Part shown: positions 46,117-55,644 of the stretch, in pieces
How positions within the stretch are numbered: position 1 is the first letter of the stretch
How the letters are laid out: each line of letters begins with the position of its first letter
Assembly: GCA_009193035.1 (NCBI GenBank)
Contig: SWDT01000027.1
Span: 185,920 to 249,919 of the forward strand
DNA: 64,000 nt
DNA from: Halicephalobus mephisto
Lineage: Eukaryota > Nematoda > Chromadorea > Rhabditida > Panagrolaimidae
Direction: 5' to 3'
Notes under the pieces: generated by a model
What the model was told of the DNA's origin: nothing
What the model saw: only the letters and a program-made list of their open reading frames with translations
The model's database searches: none
Translations under genes and position numbers: made by a program

Positions 46117-47815
46117 ATGGACGCCGATCCCGCCACACTTGCCGAGGAAATCGAAAAGTTCATCAGAGAACAGGAAAATACTCAAAATGTACCTGATCCG
46201 GAACAACCTACTCCACCAAGTTCTAGAAATCCTCGTATGCCTCCCCCACGGCCATCTCCTCATACTCAACAAAGAACTACTGTAAAAGTTAATTACAATG
46301 GTTCTCACATTACATTTGAAGTTTCTGCTGCTCCTCCTAGTGAAATCAAAAATAGATTCAATATCCAAGCCGGGACTCTGGAACTTAATAGAAGAGGAAC
46401 AATTTATAAGGAGAATGATGACGACGAATTCGAGCCTCCTTTAGTCGTTGGGACGTATAACCTAACTGTGATTGAACCAAGAGCTCAAAAAAAACATCCT
46501 GTCTCATCTAATCCACGGAAACCAAAGAAGAATGTAAGTATCGAAGAGCAGGAAATGGAAAATGAGAACGAGTATGTTGCCTAAGTTCAAAATTTTAATA
46601 CCTTTTGCTATTTCCAGGGTCACTTTTTACTCTTTTAACCATCCAACTACCGTTGTTGATATCGAAGCTGACGGAAAAGTAGAGCTCCAGGAAATTGATA
46701 TCTTCATCAGCAAAAATGACTGGAGATCGGCTTATCTTGTAAATGAAAACACCGGAGATCTGAAATCCATCACGGATGACACTACATGGATCAGGTCCGA
46801 AAGAGGAACCAAGTACGGGATTCTTTTTTATTCGGAAGAAACAGATCGTCGACAAATGGCATCTCTGAAAAATAGAAACGCTGTGATGTCTCGTGATACA
46901 AGTGCCAAATCTCTTTCTGAAGTATCGATGGCTAGAGCTACTGTATTCTGGATAGCGTTCCCTAGGATCTTCTATGCTCTGAGCAAAATTGACGAGGATC
47001 TCCAACTGCAGAATGACATCAGCAAGTATGATGCCCTCATTTGTCCGGGATCCTTGAAGGCCAGTCTTTTTCAGATGGCCTACTCTATCAAGGAATTTAT
47101 GAAGGCCCAAGTCTTCAACGCTGCCTTTCTTTTCAAGGCAAGAAAAATGAGACCTAGTCATTATACAAAAAGCTTAAGCAATCTGAACAAGATGAAAGCT
47201 GAAGTCAACGAGTTCATAAAGGCTCTCGTCGAATACTTGAGAGAACATCAACAAACTGAAGCTACCGTTACTCTTGTTAGTCAAGTGAAGGATCTAGATC
47301 ATCTAGACAAAAAAATTATGAATGAACAGAGTGAATACGAAAAAGGAAAATCCTTAGAAGATTTGATGAAAATCAAGACTTCTACCATCTTTGCCGATGA
47401 TGAATCAGGCTTTAATGATTTGAAACAATTCACCATGCAGAGATCCATTCTTAATGATATCTTTAAATCTGTTGAGGAAATGATTTCAGGACATAATTTC
47501 GACATTCCAAAGATTCTGAATCTCTTGAAGTGCTTGAAGGAGTTGATCTGCGCTGAAATCATTCATTTCCTTCACGCTGATGCCGTCAGTAAATGTAGTG
47601 AACCTGATGCTGATGAAGAGCTTCATCTTATTAAGGAACATCATAAGAACCTTTATGAGTTGTGGAGACTGATCGGGGCTGCCTTCCCTCAGATTACTAA
47701 CTTAGAGCAGAGATCACATAAATGGAAGTCGTTTACAAAGGAAATTCTGGAAGCCCAACACGTGGCTGAAGCGAGCTTCCATGAAATCCTGAATCGTCCT
47801 CCACAACGGAATTAA
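46117..47815 (+). CDS. Beta-grasp-like plus helical protein, tandem copy 1
   Basis: Exons 46117-46571 and 46618-47815 join in phase to 550 aa. Residues 1-50 are acidic then Pro-rich. Residues about 54-120 (TTVKVNYNGS, FEVSAAPPSEIKNRF, GTLELNRRG, GTYNLTVIE) show the strand-strand-helix-strand order of a ubiquitin-like beta-grasp fold; this is inference from pattern only. After a basic linker the intron falls just before VTFYS, which starts a second small domain. From about residue 265 on, the chain is long amphipathic helices (SLSEVSMARATVFW, HNFDIPKILNLLKCL). No signal peptide, catalytic motif or known family is recognised. TTTTTTCAG ends 36 bp before the ATG (trans-splice site). It is in tandem with a close paralogue 3.5 kb downstream and sits among the zinc/GTPase genes. 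Confidence 0.75.
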
Positions 47816-48846
47816 ACCAGTTTTTAAGATGGTTATTTCTCCACTTTTATTTCAAATCTGAATTAAATCAAAATATCTATCGATGAAGTTGTTATCAAGG
47901 TCGTCAAGTCCAAGTGTTGATACAATTTCTAATAACTAAACTATAAATGCTTAACAGTAAATTGTTGTTATTTTTATAATGCTTATGGTTTATAAAAGAA
48001 CAGTGAATCACTTTGTCTCGGAAGCTGATTTTTCAACTTCCGAGAAAAGAGATTCTTTTTACTTACTGCTTTTAAAATTTTATTTGCTTTGATTATATTT
48101 TTTCTTTTATATCGTATTTTTAATTATCGAGTTAAATGAATCAGTTTAATTGCCCAACTTTAAGATCGAAATACAAGCGAATTTTCCGCAACATCTGGCT
48201 ATGCAAAAGTAATGGTTTATTTCATCTTATTTTACAGTACATGCAATTTCAAAGGTGTAATAATCTAGAAGTAAACTTATTTAGTAAAATTACCATAAAG
48301 TAATATTTACTTTTACTTTTATTCCTACTTCGCACTATATCAAATTTACAAACAATACAATTTCAAACTTAAAGAAATTAAATTTTCAATTTTAATTGTT
48401 TGCTTCTTTGATCCATCTGTTTCGTTGGTGACGTGCGTAGATGTTAGTCCGGGTTGGTAGGAGGGTCTGCTTTGTCACGTCGAAATAAAAGTAATATTTA
48501 TTGGTATTAAAATTGAAGATACACCAAAGATCTAAAGTAAAAGATGTTTTTCAAGACGTGAAAGAAAAAAGATAAAACGAACAAGTCATGAAGTTCGATA
48601 AGAAAATAATCGATGAATAACTAGAACAACGCTTTGGTAGCCTTACAATTTCAAACGAACAAAGGAAAGATCATTGATTTACAAAGAAATAATTTTAAAA
48701 CCAGCGCGAGTCGAAAAGAAGAAAATTGAAGAATAATTATTTTACAGCAGTAGTACTTGTCACGTAACATTATAGAAATTAAAATAGGATGTTGAGTGCA
48801 GTAATTGATTTGATTAAATATTGTTAATTTGAGTCGAATTTCCACC

Positions 48847-49017
48847 ATGGACGGTCTCAAGCCCGGCTGCGAAAGGAAGAGGGTTGACCTTCTGTCGAAG
48901 GGTCACAAAATCAGGCAAGAAACCATGGTCGAGGATTACAACACGATTCAGCGTGAATTCCGGAGTCCAGAAGTACTTACAGTAGCATACTGGCTCAGAG
49001 ATCAACGACCAGCATAA
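48847..49017 (+). CDS. Possible small ORF of 56 codons (hypothetical)
   Basis: An ATG in a good context (CCACCATGG) opens a short frame reading MDGLKPGCERKRV, then SPEVLTVAYWLRDQRPA before the stop. The patch is distinctly GC-richer than its surroundings, which is why I list it. The opposite strand is also open for 63 codons across the same patch, and I see no splice partner, signal peptide or known family. It could be an exon remnant of an inserted or duplicated gene rather than a gene of its own. Confidence 0.28.
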   Translation: MDGLKPGCERKRVDLLSKGHKIRQETMVEDYNTIQREFRSPEVLTVAYWLRDQRPA

Positions 49018-49128
49018 GAGTGGAGAAGAAGAAAAATGAATTTGAATCGAAATTTAAAAACTGCTTGGTTTTTCTAAAACCGAGAAAAACTTTAAGATTT
49101 TTTATGTATTACAGAATAAAAACAAATT

Positions 49129-49305
49129 CAGTAGAACTTGAATATAAGAAACCTCTTGGGACTGGCCAAAGCATATTTTATAAGAAAGGATTGTTATATC
49201 CAGAGTCAATTTGAAAGCACACTAACCAAACTCATTCACTCAGACCGTATGCTATAAAATGATATATGTTATAGCAGGGTTGTCTTGTATCCAAGTTCTA
49301 CTGTA
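49129..49305. mobile_element. MITE family M3, copy 2
   Basis: It begins CAGTAGAACTTGAATATAAG, contains CACACTAACCAAACTCATTC, and ends TGTATCCAAGTTCTACTGTA. The ends are inverted, as in the copy at 38503-38661, with the same internal order. Confidence 0.7.
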
Positions 49306-49651
49306 CTTTAAACTTTTTTAAAATCCTTATATGACTGTAATTATTGACTTATACTCCATAGTTTCTTAAGTTTCATTAGGTTCCTGTCTAATGACTCCTC
49401 GACTCTCCATAATTATAATTGTATTCATATATAATATATTTATTTTTAAATGAATAAAACTAACGTAATCTGTTATGATGAAAAAAGTTATTTGATTTCT
49501 CATTTTGCTTGGTAGAATCAATCATTGCTTTCATGATGAAAATCTTATCATTTCTCTTTTTCCTTCAATCTTTGTTATTCGTGAGTTCTTTGAGCTTCGT
49601 AAGCTGTTTGTTTAAATTTTTTCTTTTTGTAAATAACTCTTTTTAGCTACT

Positions 49652-51350
49652 ATGGCGCTTTTGAATAGCGATGATCTTGCGGAAGAAATTAGAAGGTTTA
49701 TAGAAGATAATGATTCTCCACAAAACGAAAATTCCACGGCAGAGAACAATACTTCATCTTCACAACAACAACCAGCTCAAACTCAACAAAGGACTACCGT
49801 AACAATCAATTACAAGGGCAGCAACATTGTGTTGGAGTTGATCGATGCTTCTCCGGATAAAATCAAAACCAATTTCAAGATTAAGTCTGGGACTCTGGAA
49901 CTTAATAGAAAAGGAAAAGTTTACAAGGAGAATGATGACGACGAATTCGAGCCTCCTTTAGGCGTTGGGACGTATAACTTAACTGTGATTGAACAGAAAA
50001 TCTCAAAGACTAATGTTACCCAGCAAAAGCCAAAGTTGAAACCGAAGAAGAAAGCTTCGAGTGATGAAGAAAGCGAAGAAGAGGAGGAAGACGAGTAAGT
50101 TTCTTAAGTTTTTTGAGTTTTTCACAAATTCCTCTACTTTCAGTGTCACTTTCTACTCTTGTGATAGATCACCCGTTGGAGTTAGTCTCGACGATGATGG
50201 AACAGTGAACACTGTCCAAATCAAATTTTTCAAGAGCAGTCATGAATGGACTTCGGCGTTTATCGTGAACGAAAATACCGGAACTCTCACAGCCTTCAAG
50301 CAGGAAAACTCCGTGATTAAATGCGAAAAAGGGACAAAGTACGCAGTCCTCTATTATTGTAAAGAGAAAACTCACCAACAACTGAAATTGCTGAAAAATA
50401 AAAACGTCCAGATATCATCCGAGAAATCTAGCAAATCTCTTTCTGAAGTATCGATGGCTAGAGCTACTGTATTCTGGATAGCGTTCCCTAGGATCTTCTA
50501 TGCTCTGAGCAAAATTGACGAGGATCTCCAACTGCAGAACGACATCAGCAAGTATGATGCTCTCATTTGTCCGGGATCCTTGAAGGCCAGTCTTTTTCAG
50601 ATGGCCTACTCTATCAACAGCTTTGTGAAACTTCAAGTCTTCAATGCTGCTTATCTGGCAAAAAACAAAAAGATAAGAGATAACCACTATGAAACAAGCA
50701 TGACAAATCTGTTGAAGATGAAGTCGGAAGTTAACGACTTCATCAAGGTCCTCATTGAGTATTTGAGGAAAAATGAACAAAGTGAAGCCACTGTTATTCT
50801 CATTAGTCAATTGAAAGAATTGGAGCAGCAAGACAAAAAAGTCGAAGATAAACGGAACGAATATAATCAAGGAAAAGTTTTATCCGACTTAATGGAAATA
50901 AACACTTCAACAATCCTTTGGAACGATAAGCAGATAGAAGATAGCTTGAGACAACTCGTTGCCCAAAGAGCTATTCTCAACCCTATCTTGGAGTCTGTCA
51001 ATGAAATGATTTCAGGACATAATTTCGACATTCCAAAGATTCTGAATCTCTTGAAGTGCTTGAAAGAGTTGATCTGCGCTGAAATCATCCATTTCCTCCA
51101 CGCTGATGCCGTCAGTAAATGTAGTGAACCTGATGCTGATGAAGATATTTCCTTTATTAAGGAGCAATATAAGAATTTCTACGAAGTATGGAGAATAATC
51201 GGAATTTCTTTATCTTTGCTTCTAAACTTTGAGCAAGGGGTTAACTGGAAGTTCTTCAAGAACGATATTCTGAGTGCCCAACGCGTAGCTGAGGCAACCT
51301 TCCATGAGATTTCGAATCATCTTCCTGGTGAGGATTACGAAAGCCCTTGA
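49652..51350 (+). CDS. Beta-grasp-like plus helical protein, tandem copy 2
   Basis: Exons 49652-50094 and 50144-51350 join in phase to 549 aa, with the intron at the same place and phase as copy 1. The architecture is the same: short acidic N-terminus (without the Pro-rich insert of copy 1), the beta-grasp-like segment (TTVTINYKGS, KIKTNFKIKSG, GTYNLTVIE), an acidic linker ending EESEEEEEDE, the VTFYS domain, then long helices. Between nearly identical blocks, such as 50433-50616 and 51003-51145, the sequence diverges strongly from copy 1, for example in LRKNEQSEATVILISQLKEL. TTTTTTAG lies five bases before the ATG, a trans-splice position. Function is not recognised; the helical part could mediate oligomerisation, which is inference. 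Confidence 0.75.
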
Positions 51351-51569
51351 AGAATCTTTTCTTTTCTTAAGTCAAAACAAAATTACTTCGAGTAAACTAT
51401 TTATCTTCTTAGTAGTATTCTATCACATTTTACTCATTAGTATACGCAATTCTAAAGTATAATAATAGAAGAATAAATTTATTTAGTAAAATCATCATGA
51501 TAGTTATACTCTTTGATATGAAATTAAATCCGAAAAAGTTAAAATTGAATGGCAGCAACTTCAGAAGCA

Positions 51570-53254
51570 TTAGAATTGCCAATTTTGGACAATAAAGTGG
51601 TTGAAGTTGTATCTAAGATCAATCGGGAAATAATCTTCTAACAGCAGCCGACGGAACTGAGAGTGGATTTCTTTCGGAGTCCAATCTTTGTAATCGTTAC
51701 TTCTGAATCCGCATTCCACAGCGTAATCGATGAAGGTTTGTTTTCTCGTAGCTTCTTTCGGGAGGGATTGTGCGAGGCTACCGTATACTGCCGCCCTGAT
51801 GTACGGTGTATGGGTCCTATTGTAGTTCATCCAGATCTGAAGAAGCTCCTCAAGGTAGTCGAAGAAGTAGATATAATGGGTATTGATTACTTCTGAAGTT
51901 TGAAAACAAGTTTAAAATTTGTTCGAAAAGTAAAAACTCACCCCACTGGTCGATGAGTTTCATTTCTTCTTCAGCGAATCTTATCCATGTGATCTTGCCG
52001 GTAAAATAGGACCAGAAAAGTTCGTTGATATTAAAGCTTCCACAGCTGCAAGAAACGAAATCGGATTTTACTCGATGATAATAGACGAATTCTTTGCAGT
52101 GGAAGCAGATCCAGTATCTTTTGTTGATATTGAGGGAACAAGGTCTGTCGAAAAGTCTTTCACTGGAATCTGATTCGTATCTCGTCGCCCAGTCCTCTCT
52201 CAGCAGCCACCCTCCTCCGTAGAAGCCCCGTTCTCCAGCAGTCACAAAAATTGCAGGTTCTTCCTCGACTATCCAAGAATCAGAATAAGAAAGGATCCAG
52301 CCATATTTTTTGCAGATTTCATAAACCTCATTTTGAATCTCAGTGAAAACAACAAAGAACTTTCTACCGTATTCTTGATTTTGAATGGAGGAATCCACGA
52401 TGAAGAGGTAGTGGTCTTGGAAATACTTGAAGGCCTTGATTCTTGTCCAGATTGTCTCCAAGAGGATACGGTACTCAGTGATGCAGGCCTTCGAATTATT
52501 TTTAAGGAAGATTACAGTGGCTTCCTTGATATCGGAATAAATCTCCAGAATCTCTTCAGTTAAAGTTATTGGATAATCAAAGGAATTATTGAACTGCTCT
52601 TGGAGGTAAGCAATTTTGGAATGAATTTGACTTGCATCAATTCTTTTTCTTTCTTCCTGAGACCAGCTGATTCCATTATTAGCCAAGAACAGAGATAATT
52701 CATGGACCAATTTTTCGCAAAGAAGGAAATCAGAATAAATGATTTCCGAAGTTTCAGAAGACAAATCCGACAAATTGCTAATGTTAGTCAGGTGGAATTG
52801 GCAGTGGTTGTATGTATTCCGTTCGGAATGAATGATGAGTTCTAATTGCTCTCTGAATTCAGAGATCTCAACAGTTCCTATGTCGACGGTAAAGTTCTTG
52901 ATGATTCTGACGGTGCCAGAGATGGAAATCTGGTCAGATTTGTTGTAGATAATCTCATCGATTTCGTTAAGGAAGTCATTATCGATGATGCTGTTATCAC
53001 TTTTTTTGAACTGAAGAAGAAGACTAAATCCATGATCGATTTGTTTGATGACAGGATTGGTGATGGAGTCAATGTAGTTCGAATGAATAAGACCTTGATC
53101 GTTCTGAACGTTGGTTTATTGAATGATTATATAGATATTAAAGAACTCACTCCTGTGGAAACTTGGAGGTATGCCAGAACTGAAGGACTCTGTGTAGAGA
53201 GAATCTCGGAGAGAGTAGACGGATAATGTTCGAAGATAGAGATTAACTAAAATG
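51570..53254 (-). CDS. Zinc-module protein without GTPase domain
   Basis: Exons visible on the minus strand are about 53151-53254 (5' limit uncertain), 51942-53103 and 51570-51893. They are joined by a 47-nt intron (53104-53150) and a 48-nt intron, all in frame. The first ATG is not visible, so a further 5' exon must exist upstream. The product has a long helical N-terminal part (LIHSNYIDS through EYRILLETIW), a FYGGGWLLREDW segment, and a zinc module CSLN, WICFHC and SCSCGSF like the GTPase genes beside it. It then continues with about 150 residues to FIVQNWQF and stops, with no linker and no P-loop. It is therefore a GTPase-less paralogue, not a truncated read: the C-terminal exon is open and properly spliced. 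Confidence 0.68.
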
Positions 53255-55216
53255 ATGACATCGTAATCATTTAGTTGTTGAGAAATCAAAAAACTTGGTT
53301 TTTCTCGTTTTTATAAATCAAATTGAAAAATGATAATTGTTTTGTGAATTTATCAATCAATATCTTTAAATTTAGGAGATTTATAAACGATATAAAACAA
53401 GTTCATCGTTAAAGAACTATGGAATTTACAAAGCCAAATGATCACTCATGCGGCTTTTTGAAATGAGTTATACATCATTTTGTAGTTTAAAATGTAAATA
53501 CCGAATATGTAATCTACCTTTGTCAAGCGATTTTCTAAGATGATAATTCATGAGACAGCTAAACAAGACTACAAACATCGTTTTTTGCGTTTTAATTAAG
53601 ACACCATTAATGCACAGTTCGTGGGGAATTCCACAACGGTGAATTCTGATCTTCAGGTTGAGCATCTCTATTTTTTAGTATTTTATTTATTTTTAAAAAA
53701 TCCTTTAATATTAATTATCTTGAATTTGCTTTTTTACAATATTTGTTATCTTATATTTTGTTTCAAATTATGTTGTTTTTATTTTTTATCTTTACAAATA
53801 CCTCTCAAGGCCATTACAATACTGGTAATGTTTATTAATGTAATAACTTTTTTGAAGTTCTATCTCGATAAAGATACTTGTTAAGATTAGGAATAAGAAG
53901 AATACTACAGATCTTTACTTAACAAATAAGGTGCAGACAAACAACGTATTTAATAGCCACAACAGACAACTGCAAGTCTCACTCTTACCCTACAGTATTC
54001 TAGGGTCCCTGATATTCAGACTATCTCTTCAAATCCTCTCCTTCTAGTTTAGTTTCTGTCTCAACATCTGCACAAGTTCTAACATAATACTCCTAAGAAT
54101 TTCACTCTTACCCTACAGTATTCTAGGGTCCCTGATATTCAGACTATCTCTTCAAATCCTCTCTTTCTAGTTTAGTTTCTGTCCCAGCAATGTTTTTATT
54201 GATTCAACAAGAATCGAAGACTTCATATAATACAAAAGATTTCTAAAGCAGTTTGTACAGGATAAAGAAATATAGTATGGAAAAGAGATGAATTAAATTT
54301 TTAACATTTTCATTGATTTTCGTTTTTGCTTCCAAATTAGTGTTTGGTTAGAAATTATAATTTCATTGTTCGTGTAATGAATAATTTTGTTTCGTACATT
54401 TCCCCTATTTTCAATATTATTGATTGTAAATAATAAATTTTAATTTGTTCGACATCCGAGTTTCTAATATCTTTGTGAATTTTAAAGTTAATATTATATT
54501 TTATATTCTAAATCCATTAAAATTCAGAAATTTGTAAATCCAAAAGAAATGCAAAATGATAAAAAACAGAATTTTGAACCAAAGATATAAACTTATGGAA
54601 TTATCACTGAACTATACCACAAAAAACTCTATTTTCAATTATCTTGGATGCATAGTCCCCACGACCAGAGATATTCAGGATAACCTAAACTAAACAATCC
54701 TCTTTCCACCGAGCAGTATAAAAGGAGAGACTTTATGCTAATCGGAGTCCCTTGAGTGTTGTATTCATATTATTAACATTATTTTATATTATATTATTAA
54801 CATTATTTTATATTATATTATTAACATTATTTTATATTATATTATTAATATTATTTTATATTATATTATTAATATTATTTTATATTATATTATTTATATC
54901 ATTTTATATTATGTTATTAATATTATTTTATATTTTATCCATGTCTAGTTTTAATAAAAGACAACACCAATCTTGTATTTTTTCCTTTTCGTTCGTGAAT
55001 GTATAATTTTAGAAAATCGTTTAGCAAAGGTAGAATACATATGTGGAATCTACACTTTGACCTACATAATGCTATCCAACTCATTTCAGAAGGCTCTATG
55101 AAGTAAAATATCTTGCTTTAAAGTCACTACTTGTTAATCAGTATAGTCTGATCAGATTGGTGTTAAAATAAAACTCTTTACAGTATTTCAAGGTTATGAA
55201 GCAATTTTTGACAAAT
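53255..55216. repeat. Spacer with repeat R4 copies, an LTR-like sequence and an AT array
   Basis: 53975-54065 and 54110-54187 are two copies of R4 in reverse orientation to those in the Ly-6 introns (CCCTACAGTATTCTAGGGTC, then TCAGACTATCTCTTCAAATC). 54645-54985 is LTR-like, with an embedded TTATATTATATTATTAA array (54752-54930). No gene is recognised; 53255-53960 is AT-rich and featureless. Confidence 0.6.
54645..54985 (+). mobile_element. LTR-like sequence, copy 2
   Basis: It shares GCATAGTCCCCACGACCAGA, then GATATTCAGGATA, and CTTTCCACCGAG with 23729-23930. It has a canonical core promoter CAGTATAAAAGGAGAG at about 54713 and a poly(A)-type TTTTAATAAAAGACA near 54950. The middle is expanded by a 27-bp AT minisatellite. 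No internal retroelement genes are next to it. Confidence 0.5.
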
Positions 55217-55471
55217 TCATATTAAACTTACTAGATCTCGTCGTCTGGCACCAACGACTTTGGCTGTGTTTTGGATTCTGTCCCGTTGAGTTATGATTCC
55301 TCGACGATCTCGTCCAAAGCTGACGTGGATAGAATGGTACTGTAGTGTGTACTTAGGTCCGGGAAGGGGGTCACTCACTGGGTTGAACGTTAGCTCATCT
55401 ACTTGGACGTTAACCTTATATTCTATTTCATTATCAACAAAGTGAGATGGGTAAATGAGAGTGGCAGTCAT
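55217..55471 (-). CDS. Unplaced exon of a hypothetical protein
   Basis: An acceptor TTGTTGTTACAG lies 8 bases before an ATG at 55471, and the frame reads MTATLIYPSHFVDNEIEY, then VNVQVDELTFNPVSD, GPKYTLQYHSIHVSFG and a basic GARRRDL end. A donor (CTA/GTAAGT) follows at about 55228, and no terminal exon is recognisable downstream. The alternating hydrophobic pattern suggests beta strands. The codon content looks genuine compared with the AT-rich surroundings. It could be the start of a short gene on the minus strand, or an exon of a gene whose other parts are lost. It does not continue the GTPase gene upstream in frame beyond 15 codons. Family unknown. Confidence 0.42.
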   Translation of the reverse strand: MTATLIYPSHFVDNEIEYKVNVQVDELTFNPVSDPLPGPKYTLQYHSIHVSFGRDRRGIITQRDRIQNTAKVVGARRRDLVSLI

Positions 55472-55644
55472 GGTTAATACTGTAACAACAATAATATCTA
55501 AATAATCAATCAATTGGAAAATAATAAAGCGATAAAACGCTTCGAAATCAAACGTTCAAAAATTGAAGTCTAGTATTTTTTAAATTAAAAAAGTTTTATA
55601 AAACAGATGGCAGGATAAAGGATTATTCGTGATTACAGTAGTCT

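Larger units (their letters stand above)
47816..49651. other. Spacer between the tandem paralogues
   Basis: About 48225-48330 (TTTATTTAGTAAAAT context with a GCAATTTCAAAG(G/T) block) resembles 51415-51520 downstream of copy 2, so the tandem duplication included 3' flanking DNA. A possible small gene lies at 48847-49017 and a MITE M3 copy at 49129-49305. 48330-48840 and 49310-49640 show nothing I can name. Confidence 0.5.

Noticed and set aside
52846..53226. 126-codon plus-strand frame
   Set aside because: The minus strand here reads as an exon of the zinc-module gene with correct splice sites and phase; the plus frame is its shadow.
54752..55006. 84-codon frame of ILLTLFYI repeats
   Set aside because: A translation of the 27-bp AT minisatellite in the LTR-like sequence; hydrophobicity is an accident of TTA/ATT codons.
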